A stretch of 64,000 nucleotides of DNA from Crocinitomicaceae bacterium (GCA_002713215.1 PAVO01000023.1:36490-100489), one strand, 5' to 3'. Numbered from the stretch's first letter, positions 16,781-26,700 are shown. Notes: generated by a model not told the origin, from the sequence alone. Program-made: numbers and translations.

Positions 16781-19700
16781 TTATTCTGGTTTTGTTTTGC
16801 CCATAAACCTCATGTTCATCAGCTTATTAAGCAGGTCGAAATAGAGGACCAGCATTAAACCAAAGCTAATCAGCCAAAGAATAACCACATTGTACCAATA
16901 GGTGGGGTATAGTTTTCCAAATATGGGTTTCTTACTCGCATAAAAATGATTGACTCCTTCCTCGGGAAGTTGGTAAACCAGGTTTTCGTTTCTCAACAAC
17001 TCGCCCTCGGTTTCAACCAGTTTTTTAATTCCGTTTTTGTTATTTAAAAACTCCCACAACTGCTCATTTTCATGGCTGGTTTTAAATTTAAAAAACGCCT
17101 CTTCTCCTCCCAGCTGCTTTTTTAAGGCAAAGGTAATCTCGTCTTTTTCTACCGAATATTTTTGAACCATCCGGTTGTAATAGTTCCTTAAAACCTGAAT
17201 AAAGGCTCTCATTTGCTCCACATCAACAAGTGATACCTTACTCAAATCATCGTGTTTTTCTCCATTCCAATGAACAATTTCTTTTTCAGGCAATTCACTA
17301 AATTCACTATAGATCAGCGATGTTTTATAGACAACTTCTTCCTGCGACTTTGGTTCCTTGAGTTCCTTTTTTAAGTTGTTTTCAATGGCGCTAATGGCCG
17401 CTTCAATTTCAGGAACCCAATAGTTTTTCATGAAATTATAATGGTACAACCTGGAGTTGACATCGTAAAAGTTAACCTCATAAGCATTGGTTGTAACCTG
17501 CTCCACGGCTAATGCCTCGTACGCCCACCTCGATGCCATAATATTACCTATAAGCGGAACACCTCGTTGGGCTGAGAACCAGGGATTGAGTTCGTTATAC
17601 TTTACCAACAAGCCACTAAATAGTATTTGGGGAATAATGATAAATGGAATAAGAATGTAAATGGTGACCACTTTCTTAAAACTCGCTGAAATATTTAAAC
17701 CGGTAACATTGGCAAAACAAGCGGCAGAGAACAATACCATCCAATATTGAAAGGTCATGCCCTCAATTCCTAAAATGGCATTTCCTATGATTACGTAAAG
17801 AAAAACCTGAACACTGGAAATGGTAAACTGAATTAGCACTTTGGATGCCAGGTAGCCTCCCACACTTAAATTTAAAAAACGCTCCCTTACCCGAATTTTT
17901 TTGTCCTTAATAATCTCTTCGGCACTTACCGACATCCCCAAAAACAGCGCAACAACAACTGAAATAAACAAGTAGGCCAGTACATTACCGTTGTCCCTGA
18001 ATACGTACTCCGATGTTCCACCAAACTCGTTTCTATACCTTAAAAAACCAGCAATAATGACGGCCAAAACGGGTGCCTCTAACAAGTTAACCACTAAGTA
18101 TTGCGTGTTCGATATCTTAGAGAGGACGTCGCGCATTACAAAAACCTTAAATTGTTTTAGAAGTTTCGGTATTGCAAACTCAATCTTAGGAATCTTACTC
18201 GGTGCTTTAGGAGTAGAAAGGCCCTTACTAATTTGTTCTTTGTATCTGTTTCTCCAGTCTTTCGGACTCTTTTTTCGCTCGTTGGTTAAATCGCCGTATT
18301 CGTCAACTACTTTGGCTTCTATGATATCAAAAACCTGCTCGGGGTTAACGTTTCCACAACTTAAACAATCACCATTATCACTACTTAACTGACCACTTGC
18401 ATCCCTAAAATAGGAGATGCTATCCAGTGGGTCGCCCTGATAAATCAGGTATCCTCCTTTGTCCAATATCAGTAGTTTGTCAAACATTTTAAAAATATCA
18501 GAGCTTGGTTGGTGAATTACAACAAAAACAATTTTTCCCTTTAGGGTTAATTCTTTAAGCAGGTCCATAATGTTTTCAGAGTCTCTGGAACTTAGCCCTG
18601 AAGTTGGTTCATCAACAAAAAGAATGGATGGTTCACGAATCAACTCCAAAGCAATGTTTAGTCTTTTTCGTTGACCCCCACTAATGGTCTTCTCCAAAAC
18701 TGAACCTACCTTGAGGTCACTGGTTTCACTTAAGCCCAGTGAGCTTAAAATTTCCAACACCCTGTCCTTGACTTCTCTGTCATGAAGGTTTCCAAAACTG
18801 AGAAGGGCATTGAAATAAAGGTTTTGAAAAACGGTTAAATCTTCAATGAGTAAATCATCCTGAGGCACATATCCAATCAACCCTTCAACCAATGGGTTGT
18901 TGTCGTGAATGCTAATATCGTTAACACAAACCTTTCCCGCCGATGGTGTATAATTTCCATTGAGCACATTGATCAGTGTTGATTTTCCGGTGCCACTACC
19001 ACCCATTATACCAACCATTTGACCCGAAGAAGCACTAAACGACATGGGATATAGGCCCCTGTCTTTTTTGTTGAATTTGTATTCCAACTCGTCGGTAGTG
19101 AACAATACCGGTGTATCGATTTGTTCGTTCGTATATCGGGCGAGAATATCGCTGTGGTATATCGGCGAAATTCGGGAGCTTCGAATGGACGCGCCCTGCC
19201 TAAAAAGATAAACCTTTCCCTTTCTTATCTGATTCCCACCAATGTATAGCTCTTGCTTTTCGAGCATTCTAAAAACAATAACCCGTGAGCTTTTTAGGTG
19301 GAGGAACAACAACCGAGAGCTTAACCCTGTATGCGCTTTGATGCGATGTTTTGTGTCATCTTCCGGGCCATAAATGAAAAACTCTTCATCACTTTCTTCC
19401 AGCTTATCGGTAATGCAAATAAATTTTTGAAGTAGTTTAAACTCATCGGGGTTTACATTAAATGCTTCTGCAATGGCAGCTAAAAACTCCAGATTTTGAT
19501 CCGATAAAATGTTTTGCTCGTAGATGTATTCGACCAGTCGAATAAGAACCAGTAGTTTTTGTTGGCGTGTAAGGGTTTGGTTTAATTCGGTTGCAATTCT
19601 TAAAATTTTAACTGCATTACGGGCGGTGTGTTTTACTACACCATCCTTCTTCCTTTTTCTAAAGTGGTGCTTTTGTACGTATTCATCGTACAGTTGAAGG

Positions 19701-19837
19701 TATTCGGCTACTATGGAAGGGCTAAGCTCTTCTTCCAAAAACTGACGTACGGTATCTTTACTTTTATCGTTAAGCCCATCAACATCTGCTACAATTGCAA
19801 ACAGTTGCATTAACGCTTTCAATACCGATTCACTCAT
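16781..19837 (-). CDS. Giant ABCG-like ABC transporter with TerB-like N-terminus
   Basis: This 1018-residue protein joins three parts. The N-terminal 150 residues are helical and TerB-like (LMQLFAIVADVDGLNDKSKDTVRQFL), followed by a linker of about 100 residues. The ABC ATPase has Walker A GGSGTGKST at about 278-286, the signature SGGQRKRLNIALEL at about 383 and Walker B ILFVDEPTSGLSS, with the H-loop VIHQPSSDIF. The ABC-2/ABCG-type membrane part runs from about 570 with six or more helices and a large charged extracytoplasmic insert before the last helix. The single-chain ATPase-first order is that of the White/ABCG subfamily. Two such chains would form the transporter. The substrate is unknown. 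The gene appears monocistronic. Confidence 0.88.
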   Translation of the reverse strand: MSESVLKALMQLFAIVADVDGLNDKSKDTVRQFLEEELSPSIVAEYLQLYDEYVQKHHFRKRKKDGVVKHTARNAVKILRIATELNQTLTRQQKLLVLIRLVEYIYEQNILSDQNLEFLAAIAEAFNVNPDEFKLLQKFICITDKLEESDEEFFIYGPEDDTKHRIKAHTGLSSRLLFLHLKSSRVIVFRMLEKQELYIGGNQIRKGKVYLFRQGASIRSSRISPIYHSDILARYTNEQIDTPVLFTTDELEYKFNKKDRGLYPMSFSASSGQMVGIMGGSGTGKSTLINVLNGNYTPSAGKVCVNDISIHDNNPLVEGLIGYVPQDDLLIEDLTVFQNLYFNALLSFGNLHDREVKDRVLEILSSLGLSETSDLKVGSVLEKTISGGQRKRLNIALELIREPSILFVDEPTSGLSSRDSENIMDLLKELTLKGKIVFVVIHQPSSDIFKMFDKLLILDKGGYLIYQGDPLDSISYFRDASGQLSSDNGDCLSCGNVNPEQVFDIIEAKVVDEYGDLTNERKKSPKDWRNRYKEQISKGLSTPKAPSKIPKIEFAIPKLLKQFKVFVMRDVLSKISNTQYLVVNLLEAPVLAVIIAGFLRYRNEFGGTSEYVFRDNGNVLAYLFISVVVALFLGMSVSAEEIIKDKKIRVRERFLNLSVGGYLASKVLIQFTISSVQVFLYVIIGNAILGIEGMTFQYWMVLFSAACFANVTGLNISASFKKVVTIYILIPFIIIPQILFSGLLVKYNELNPWFSAQRGVPLIGNIMASRWAYEALAVEQVTTNAYEVNFYDVNSRLYHYNFMKNYWVPEIEAAISAIENNLKKELKEPKSQEEVVYKTSLIYSEFSELPEKEIVHWNGEKHDDLSKVSLVDVEQMRAFIQVLRNYYNRMVQKYSVEKDEITFALKKQLGGEEAFFKFKTSHENEQLWEFLNNKNGIKKLVETEGELLRNENLVYQLPEEGVNHFYASKKPIFGKLYPTYWYNVVILWLISFGLMLVLYFDLLNKLMNMRFMGKTKPE

Positions 19838-19923
19838 TTAGCAGGCAGGGTTTTAATAATTGTCGCAGCATACATTACGCGAGTGAAGATATAAAGTTCT
19901 GTTTATTCTAATTGGAGTTAAAA

Positions 19924-20325
19924 TTACTCTTTACAATCAATTAATTGGTCACCTACTTCGGTAATAGTGACTTGTTTTAGATTCGGGTTAATGTTCTTTG
20001 AAATGTAGTTGATTATGTTGTGAATGTCAACATCACTAAGCAAGTGTTGTCCCTCCATTTTACCTTCGAACTTTACTCCATTTACCACTAAGCCACCTTG
20101 TGTTCCAAAACGGATCAGACACGCCAATTTATCCTGATTTTGTTCTAAATAATCTGCATTTTTTAGCGGAGGATAAAGTTGTTGAAGTCCATCTCCTTCA
20201 ATCCCGTGACAGTTGGCACATTTTTCTTCATACATTTCCTTGCCATAATCCCGCCCGGAGGGTATGCACGAGCACACAATTACCGGCCCCAGGATTATAT
20301 AAAGAAAGGTCCTTGCTAATTTCAT
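19924..20325 (-). CDS. Monohaem c-type cytochrome, lipoprotein
   Basis: This 133-residue periplasmic electron carrier has a hydrophobic signal ending VCSC, likely a lipobox at Cys20. The haem motif CANCH is at residues 36-40 and a candidate axial methionine at Met90 in FEGKMEG. The class I cytochrome c fold is completed by the C-terminal helix DVDIHNIINYIS. Its start overlaps the stop of the SCO1 gene by 1 nt, so the pair is co-translated and probably serves a copper-containing oxidase or related respiratory step. Confidence 0.87.
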   Translation of the reverse strand: MKLARTFLYIILGPVIVCSCIPSGRDYGKEMYEEKCANCHGIEGDGLQQLYPPLKNADYLEQNQDKLACLIRFGTQGGLVVNGVKFEGKMEGQHLLSDVDIHNIINYISKNINPNLKQVTITEVGDQLIDCKE

Positions 20326-20954
20326 TATGAGCTCTCTTTAATAAGTGTTTTAATGTCGGCTCTGAGCTTGTTCATTTCCTTAGACTTGGTGCCATCATAA
20401 TAAGCCCTGATTCTTCTTTTACCATCGAGCAGTACAAAGGCACCACTGTGAATAACACCTCCTGGTGCATGTGGATCTTCACCCGCACTAACCATGTATT
20501 TTTCAGCCAGGCTAAAAATTTTATCCTTTTCACCCGTAACAAAATACCAGTTGTTAGGTGCGTTTAATTTCGTTGCATATTTTTTTAAAACCGGAACTGA
20601 ATCGTGCCGTGTATCAATGGAGTGGGATAAAAACAAAACCCTTTCATTGTCTTTGAATTCTTCTGCCATTTGCAACATATTCTTGCTCATTTTTGGGCAA
20701 ATTGTTGGGCAGGATGTGAAGAAAAAATCGGTTACGTAAATTTTATCTTTTACAAGTTGTTCGTCAAAAATATTTCCGTTGTGATCAGTAAAACGAAAAT
20801 CCGGAAGGGTGTAATAAATGGTGTCCGTTACTAGTTCTCCGTTTTTATATTCGGTATCGAAATCGTGTCGTCCAAGAATAGGAAGTGATTGATCCTTTTC
20901 CTCACAGGACGAGAGTAAAACTGAAGCAACTAAAAAAAGCAGGAAAGCCCTCAT
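20325..20954 (-). CDS. SCO1/SenC-family copper chaperone or thiol reductase, lipoprotein
   Basis: This thioredoxin-fold protein of 209 residues has a lipobox ending LLSSC at Cys17. The copper-binding CxxxC is at Cys82 and Cys86 (FFTSCPTICPKMS) and the third ligand is the conserved histidine in GVIHSGAFVLLD at about residue 168. SCO proteins deliver copper to, or reduce, the CuA site of cytochrome oxidase. The gene overlaps the cytochrome c gene by 1 nt and follows the small lipoprotein gene after 6 nt, so all three form one operon. Confidence 0.92.
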   Translation of the reverse strand: MRAFLLFLVASVLLSSCEEKDQSLPILGRHDFDTEYKNGELVTDTIYYTLPDFRFTDHNGNIFDEQLVKDKIYVTDFFFTSCPTICPKMSKNMLQMAEEFKDNERVLFLSHSIDTRHDSVPVLKKYATKLNAPNNWYFVTGEKDKIFSLAEKYMVSAGEDPHAPGGVIHSGAFVLLDGKRRIRAYYDGTKSKEMNKLRADIKTLIKESS

Positions 20955-20960
20955 TCCGTA

Positions 20961-21389
20961 TTATTTAGACAAAGGTGTGGCGCGGTCAATCGCAGCCTTC
21001 ATTTGTGTACGAACTTCGTTAATATCTTTCTTTTGGCCCTCCAGGTATTCCATTACCTGCCCGAAATCAGCTGTGTCGCTCGGTTCTTTATAGTTTCTCA
21101 TCCAGGCCATCATGATTTCATCGGCCTGTTCTAAATCTGCTATTGCACCGGTATAAACAGATAACATGGTGTCCTTTTCTTCAGCGGGCATTTTATCTGT
21201 CAGTTTCGATTTTAATTGCTGAATTTGATCCATCCATGCCATTGCTTCATCATGAACTTCCATAACTTCTTCAATGGCTTGTTTCTTTTGCTTTAATTGA
21301 TCCGAAGAATAGTTGCTTTCCTTCTGAGCGGGTTCCGAGGAACAAGAAAACACGATTAATAAAGCCAGAAAATAGAATACCCTTTGCAT
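20961..21389 (-). CDS. Small helical lipoprotein
   Basis: This 142-residue protein starts with a signal ending LIVFSCSS, a lipobox at about Cys16. The rest is predicted helical and rich in Glu, Lys and Met (QLKQKKQAIEEVMEVHDEAMAWMDQIQQLKSKL), probably a helical bundle. The paired HDEAMAWM and DEIMMAWM segments could bind metal, but this is inference. It is the first gene of a three-gene unit with SCO1 and cytochrome c. I recognise no family. Confidence 0.75.
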   Translation of the reverse strand: MQRVFYFLALLIVFSCSSEPAQKESNYSSDQLKQKKQAIEEVMEVHDEAMAWMDQIQQLKSKLTDKMPAEEKDTMLSVYTGAIADLEQADEIMMAWMRNYKEPSDTADFGQVMEYLEGQKKDINEVRTQMKAAIDRATPLSK

Positions 21390-21459
21390 GGCACAAAGTT
21401 AATCTATGGCAGAGATGGGTAATGCATTGTTGCGCAATAATTCGCGCTCATCAGCAACG

Positions 21460-22839
21460 TTACTTTTTCTTCTTCTTCTTTTTATTTCTGCTCGCCTCTT
21501 CAAGTTGGCGAGCTTTTTCAGCCTCTTGTGCTTGTTTTTTGGCAATGTAGAGGTTGGCATCTTCTATGGAAATTTTATGTCCTTCGTTTAGTGCAATAAC
21601 AAAGGCATCTGGCACTCCCGATTCCTTTACGTTTTGGCACCAGGCACTTGCTATTTCATAGTTTGAAAAAGAGCCCAGGGTGAAGATGGAAAGCTCACCT
21701 TGAATTTTTTTCTCAATGTTATCGAACTGCAGAAATATTTTCATGATATCATCCGGAATTTCTTCCTTAAATGCCCCAATTTGAACCTTAAATTCTATTG
21801 AACCGGTAATTTCCCTTTTAATTGATTCGTTATTCACCCGAATAACCTCTTCCTGATAGTTTTGTGTTGCATTAATGTCCACAATAAATGCATCCTTGTA
21901 GCCTTTTTCCAATACATATTTAAGCAGTTTCTCGGCCTGGCTTCTATACACAAAACTTCCAATAACATATCGAAATACGCCGTTGTTGTCTATGTACACC
22001 TCAACGTTTTTCAACCCATTAAAGTCATTTGAAAACCGTGGCCTGATAAACGCTCCTACCTGCACCCCGTATAGCGAGGTTGGTGTTGTATATGTTTTTT
22101 CACGAGTCATTACTTCGGGACCACCGGCCTCTCCTACTCTTCTTAACCGTTCGTGGTAGGGCCGTATATTTTTTACCGGCGTGGCAGCCACGGCAATTGC
22201 TTTTGGGGTTTCTACCTCTGTTTTTTCTGTTGCAATACCTTCCAAAACGGGCTCTGCAGTTTTTAACGTGTCGGCCGGTTTTTCAGGCATTACTATGTTG
22301 GTATCCAATAGTTCTTTTGGGGTTACAATAGAATCTTCATCCTCCTTCCACTTGTGTTTTCCACAATCGCGATACCACTTCTGGCCATCAACCAAATACC
22401 ACTCATCTTCATAGGAATATATCTTATAAAAACTATTCAGGGTCTCTATGGTTTTGGGGCAGTCGCCTTTTAAAGAGTATGCAATAATCAGGTAGTAGTA
22501 TACGTATTCCGATACATCACGCTCGGTAAGGGATGTTCTATCATAGCTCCTGGTATAGTTTTCTTTTGCGTCTTCAAGAAGCTTTATAGCCTTGTTTATG
22601 TTTTTAAATGACTTTACATAACACAAGCCCAGCAAATAGGCCACGTTGGAGTTTTCATTGTCTCTTGAATACAGCTCTTCTAACACAGGAACCGCTTCTT
22701 CTTCCTTGTTGTTTGCTATGAGTAGTTTGGCCGCCTTAAAGTGTTCGGAGTAACTTTTATTTTTAAACTCCTGGGCTTGTGTGGTGCTCAGCCCATACAC
22801 AATAATTGCAATTAGAAATGTGTATTTCATAAATTTCAA
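21460..22839 (-). CDS. Secreted TPR protein with two SPOR-like domains
   Basis: A signal peptide (MKFMKYTFLIAIIVYGLSTTQAQ) is followed by TPR-like helices to about residue 150, including EEEAVPVLEELYSRDNENSNVAYLLGLCYV. A proline-rich linker leads to two SPOR-type modules at about 252-322 (LYGVQVGAFIRP to KDAFIVDI) and 348-430 (EFKVQIGAFKEE to DAFVIAL). The tail is a run of lysines. SPOR domains bind denuded septal peptidoglycan, so a place at the cell wall is expected. The A-rich tail coding is a homopolymer prone to length error. Upstream is a hairpin at 22894-22925. Confidence 0.82.
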   Translation of the reverse strand: MKFMKYTFLIAIIVYGLSTTQAQEFKNKSYSEHFKAAKLLIANNKEEEAVPVLEELYSRDNENSNVAYLLGLCYVKSFKNINKAIKLLEDAKENYTRSYDRTSLTERDVSEYVYYYLIIAYSLKGDCPKTIETLNSFYKIYSYEDEWYLVDGQKWYRDCGKHKWKEDEDSIVTPKELLDTNIVMPEKPADTLKTAEPVLEGIATEKTEVETPKAIAVAATPVKNIRPYHERLRRVGEAGGPEVMTREKTYTTPTSLYGVQVGAFIRPRFSNDFNGLKNVEVYIDNNGVFRYVIGSFVYRSQAEKLLKYVLEKGYKDAFIVDINATQNYQEEVIRVNNESIKREITGSIEFKVQIGAFKEEIPDDIMKIFLQFDNIEKKIQGELSIFTLGSFSNYEIASAWCQNVKESGVPDAFVIALNEGHKISIEDANLYIAKKQAQEAEKARQLEEASRNKKKKKKK

Positions 22840-22893
22840 TTGTGGATATTTACAAACCTACATGGCGAACATTGGGAATTTATTGTAGCGTTA

Positions 22894-22925
22894 AACAATT
22901 TCTAACAAGCGGGTTGTTAATTGTT
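22894..22925. repeat. Inverted repeat upstream of the SPOR gene
   Basis: AACAAT and TAACAA arms pair with TTGTTA and ATTGTT around a GCGGG loop, 12 bp in all with a 3-nt bulge. There is no T-run, so it is not an ordinary terminator. It lies 55 nt upstream of the SPOR gene start. Confidence 0.4.
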
Positions 22926-22989
22926 CAGCAAATTTTTTGACCGCTAGAAATGATCATTTTAAGTGCGTGGAAATCCTTATGGTTTTGGA

Positions 22990-23361
22990 TTACTTGTCGA
23001 AGAATAGCATTTTGACGGCTATACCCAACATCAAAACGGCAAAGCTCTTCTTGAGCATGGCTTCGCCCATACCCAGAGAGAATTTGGACCCGAGGTAGCC
23101 CCCTATTACAAAGGCTGCGGCCACCACTAGTCCATAGCGAATATTTAGGTTTCCTTCCTGGTAGTAATTGTATGCGGCTAATATTCCAATGGGTAATAAC
23201 ATAAGCCCAATGCTTGTACCCTGTGCACCATGTTGAGTCATCCCCATAAAGAAAACCAGGGCAGGCACCATTATTACACCTCCTCCAATACCAAATAAAC
23301 CGCTAAGAATTCCTGCTGATAATCCAATTGCTACCAGAATTAATATGTCTTGTAATCCCAT
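22990..23361 (-). CDS. Half-size TauE/SafE-family membrane permease
   Basis: This protein of 123 residues has four hydrophobic helices and the family's first-half signature GLSAGILSGLFGIGGGVIMVPAL. The second signature, GTSIGLMLLPIG, corresponds to the next helix. Full TauE/SafE proteins have about 250 residues in two similar halves. A half-length protein must dimerise to make a pore. Members export sulfite, sulfoacetate or related anions. The start follows the propeller/barrel gene's direction, with 13 nt between them, so it is probably co-transcribed downstream of that gene. The ends look complete, and no second half was found nearby. Confidence 0.82.
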   Translation of the reverse strand: MGLQDILILVAIGLSAGILSGLFGIGGGVIMVPALVFFMGMTQHGAQGTSIGLMLLPIGILAAYNYYQEGNLNIRYGLVVAAAFVIGGYLGSKFSLGMGEAMLKKSFAVLMLGIAVKMLFFDK

Positions 23362-23374
23362 GTTTTAGGTTTTC

Positions 23375-26300
23375 TTAAAAATCAAAACCCATTGAAATGT
23401 GGGTAATTGGGTCCTGTACTATACCATCGTCTACCCCCCAGGCCAGGTCTAATTTGAAAAAGTAGCCCAGTAACTTGGTACGAACGCCGGCTCCAGCACT
23501 TCCTATAATCGGATAACGTTTGTTGTCTAGCCTAACCGTAATTGGTCCATCAACAACTGTTATGGTATTAAACTCATTGTCATCGCTAAACGGTGAAGAA
23601 CCATTCCATGCTGTGCCTATATCGCTGAAAGCTACGATCTGGAAGTTCTCTAAGATGTCTGATTTTTGAGGCAGCGTAGAAAAATATTTAAAGATTGGAA
23701 AACGAAACTCGTTGTTAATCACAATAAAAGAATTCCCGTTTCTGGCATTTTGAATAAAACCTCTCATTGGACTTGCCAGGGCCTGGAACTGATAATTTTG
23801 ATTGGTCGCGATGGGGGTTTGCTGGTTGAACCGTTGCTTGCTTGGGTCAAGAATTATCCAGTTGTCAACAGATCCCAGGTAATAGACCAACTTTCGATTT
23901 CCAAAAGATGAACTTCCTGCAAGTCTACCTGCGTATATAAAGTCCCTGCTTATTTTTTGGTAATGTCTTAAATCAATCCCCACAACATTCAAGTCGCTCG
24001 ACAGGTTATTGGTAAGTTGGTAGCGTTCACCAAATATTTTGAATCGGGTTCCGTAATACAGGTTCAACCCTCTTTTTCTGGTGTTGTCGAAAACCAATTC
24101 CAGTTTTAACCCTGCCTGACTCAAGAACTGGTCGGGTTCAACCAATGTCTGGTCACTAATGGATGCGGTTGTTGTTTTATCGTTCCTATAGCTTAATTCT
24201 CCTCTTAGTCCAATTGATTCGGTAAACGGATAGCTCAACCCATATTCTGCCTTATATATTTCCACCTTGGAAACTGATGTGTTTGTTGACCGCTCAAAGC
24301 TTTGGCGTCGTAAGGTGTATCGTTTATCCAATCGCCTGGATCGATCTTCGAGGCTAAGGAAAAATTCGATGTTTGAATTGCTAAACCCATACCGGAAGCC
24401 TCCCTGAAGTTTGTAATCCTGAAACAAATCAAGCATATCCACTTTCATCAAAAGCCCCATGCCCGGATTGGTATATGGTCCACCATTAAAGGGTTGGTAG
24501 AGCTGGTTGGCAAAATTGAAGTCGAGTGTTGATGTAATATCCGTATAGGTAAAGTTCAGCTCATAATCTCTTCTTTCGGGCATTTGAAAAGTGGCTTCAT
24601 AAGCACTGTCCTTAGGTGACTTGCTTCCTTTTTTTACGAGGGCAAACTGACCGGTTGATCGCACAATTTCTTCACTCAACCTGTTTTCTCCCTGGAATGT
24701 GTAGTCGTTGATGTTTACCTTGTTATGATCTTTAACTTCTTCTTCCTGAGGATTTTCTACTTCTCGTATTTCCAGCACCAGTTTATCTGACAACTCTTCG
24801 GTTTTTGCTTCTTTTTCATGTTTTTCATCCTCTTCTTCTTTAAATGAAGTTGATTTCATTTCCATATTACTTGCTTCTTCCAGTTCTTTTATTCCAAATT
24901 GATAAACCTGGTATTTGTTATCCTGAAAAATAAGGTCGGTAGACTTGTCCTTACTGTGATTGACCTGTTGCTCAATTATACTCCTGGAATAATTAGTAAG
25001 AGGAGAAGTATTGGTAATGCTTCTGTAGTGAATAACGGTATCGATGTGGCTAATGGCACTATCCATCCTGGCAATCCACCGGTTGTTGATTCCGTTTCGG
25101 TCACTCAGGTACAGGTATTCTCCCCTTTGATAGCGTGCGGGGCTGCTTTCGTTGGTGTAGGGCGTTTCGGTGATTCTTCTCAGTTTCTTTTGAGCAATGT
25201 TTAAGATAAAAATATCCTTCTTCTCTGCTAAATCGTTAAGAAAACCCCTTTCTGTTTTTAAGGTGTCCGTGGGCCTGTTACTTACAAAAATGACCTCGGT
25301 TCCTCCTTCCAGGTATTCGGGGTCGAGGTCGTCATACATGTCATTGGTAAGTTGTTTTACGGTATTTCCCCTTAGGTTATATTCCCATAAATCGGTTTGC
25401 CCACGTAACATGGCCGATAAAATCATTTTACTTCCATCGGGCGAAAACTTCGCACTCAATACCTTATCGACACGAAAGACTTCACGTTCGTATTTTTTCT
25501 TTTCCTCTATGTCATACAAAATCAATTTTGGCTCGGCCTTTTTTTCATAAAAAACAGCAACTACCTTGTTGTCTTCCCTAATATCGATAAGAGGATAACT
25601 GTGATCGGGAAGGCGGTCCATTTTTAATCCTCCTTTTATCAGTTTTTTCTTCTTCTTTTCATCCAAATCGTGCAGCATTACCTTGTATTTTCCCAGCTTA
25701 TTGGACGCAACGGCAAAGTGCTTCCCGTTTTCACTCAAGGCAATTTGATAGTACTCCCTCTTCTTTTTGGTTTTAGAATAGAGCAGCTTATCATCTGGAA
25801 ATCGCATGTTTTCTCCATCGAGTTCGTACTTGATTCGGTAGTGCAGCCAGGCATCGGATGCCAGCTGCTTTAAACCAACCCCAAGCACAAACAAAAACCC
25901 ACTTTCAATGCTCCGGCTTACCCGCGTCATATAAAGCACATTGGGAATCATTTCTGGTCCATATACCTCAGCTATGTAGTTCCACAAGGCATGGCTGGCA
26001 TAGGTTCTGTCGGGTTGTTCCAAATGATTGAATTTTTTAAATCGATCGGTCATTACACCATCCTTAACCCGATCGTCCAGGGTAACACTCCAGGGTTCGG
26101 TTACGTAGGACTGCAGGCCTTCGGTATACCATTCGGGAACATACAGCAGGGTCGCGTTTTTGATAACCTCCTTCCAGTTGTCTCCAAAAACCATTCGATG
26201 AATCAACATTTCGGAAACGCCTGCTCTTATCTGGGTTTTAAATTTATTGTAATCTCCTTCGAAGTACAAAAACACATTGGAACTGGCAATTTGAGTCACA

Positions 26301-26668
26301 CCGCCTGTTCCGGTTGTAAGATCTTCGAGCCCAATGTTACTCTGTTCGTATTCGTTCTGTTTGTTATAGACAATGAAGTTAATGGGGTTGCGGGAAGAAT
26401 AGCCTATTCTCTTTTCTACATCGTTTATTATTTTTTTGGCATTCCTGGCTGTAAACTCGGAGAGCTTTTCCCCTCCCGATGTCTGGTATATCGTGAAGTT
26501 ATCGAATTTGTAAAAGGTCCAATAAAAGTCTTCGTGCTGTACCCGGTTTTTGCCAAATGGTTGATGCATTCCGGTATAAAACTGACCAAATCCATTGATG
26601 GAAAAAATCAACAATCCAAGGAACACAAGTGTTCTATATCGGGGCTTTATGTTGATATTCAACCACAT
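23375..26668 (-). CDS. TolB-like WD40 propeller protein with degenerate peptidase and outer-membrane barrel
   Basis: This 1097-residue exported protein begins with a signal peptide ending INGFGQ. Residues of about 40-260 resemble a peptidase-MA module, including PEWYTEGLQSYV, but the zinc motif is degenerate: SEMLIHRM stands where HExxH is expected. PD40/WD40-like blades follow at about 280-560, for example SAKFSPDGSKMILSAM. A charged, Glu/Lys-rich linker comes next and then a C-terminal region from about 690 to 1097 with alternating strands, ending IVQDPITHISMGFDF, like an Omp85-type or surface-antigen barrel. It is probably anchored in the outer membrane with the propeller in the periplasm. 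The overall type is annotated in Flavobacteriia as a TolB-like translocation protein; a direct Tol-Pal role is not shown. Confidence 0.75.
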   Translation of the reverse strand: MWLNINIKPRYRTLVFLGLLIFSINGFGQFYTGMHQPFGKNRVQHEDFYWTFYKFDNFTIYQTSGGEKLSEFTARNAKKIINDVEKRIGYSSRNPINFIVYNKQNEYEQSNIGLEDLTTGTGGVTQIASSNVFLYFEGDYNKFKTQIRAGVSEMLIHRMVFGDNWKEVIKNATLLYVPEWYTEGLQSYVTEPWSVTLDDRVKDGVMTDRFKKFNHLEQPDRTYASHALWNYIAEVYGPEMIPNVLYMTRVSRSIESGFLFVLGVGLKQLASDAWLHYRIKYELDGENMRFPDDKLLYSKTKKKREYYQIALSENGKHFAVASNKLGKYKVMLHDLDEKKKKKLIKGGLKMDRLPDHSYPLIDIREDNKVVAVFYEKKAEPKLILYDIEEKKKYEREVFRVDKVLSAKFSPDGSKMILSAMLRGQTDLWEYNLRGNTVKQLTNDMYDDLDPEYLEGGTEVIFVSNRPTDTLKTERGFLNDLAEKKDIFILNIAQKKLRRITETPYTNESSPARYQRGEYLYLSDRNGINNRWIARMDSAISHIDTVIHYRSITNTSPLTNYSRSIIEQQVNHSKDKSTDLIFQDNKYQVYQFGIKELEEASNMEMKSTSFKEEEDEKHEKEAKTEELSDKLVLEIREVENPQEEEVKDHNKVNINDYTFQGENRLSEEIVRSTGQFALVKKGSKSPKDSAYEATFQMPERRDYELNFTYTDITSTLDFNFANQLYQPFNGGPYTNPGMGLLMKVDMLDLFQDYKLQGGFRYGFSNSNIEFFLSLEDRSRRLDKRYTLRRQSFERSTNTSVSKVEIYKAEYGLSYPFTESIGLRGELSYRNDKTTTASISDQTLVEPDQFLSQAGLKLELVFDNTRKRGLNLYYGTRFKIFGERYQLTNNLSSDLNVVGIDLRHYQKISRDFIYAGRLAGSSSFGNRKLVYYLGSVDNWIILDPSKQRFNQQTPIATNQNYQFQALASPMRGFIQNARNGNSFIVINNEFRFPIFKYFSTLPQKSDILENFQIVAFSDIGTAWNGSSPFSDDNEFNTITVVDGPITVRLDNKRYPIIGSAGAGVRTKLLGYFFKLDLAWGVDDGIVQDPITHISMGFDF

Positions 26669-26700
26669 TCTAAAAGGGGCGTAAAAGTACGCATTAAATG

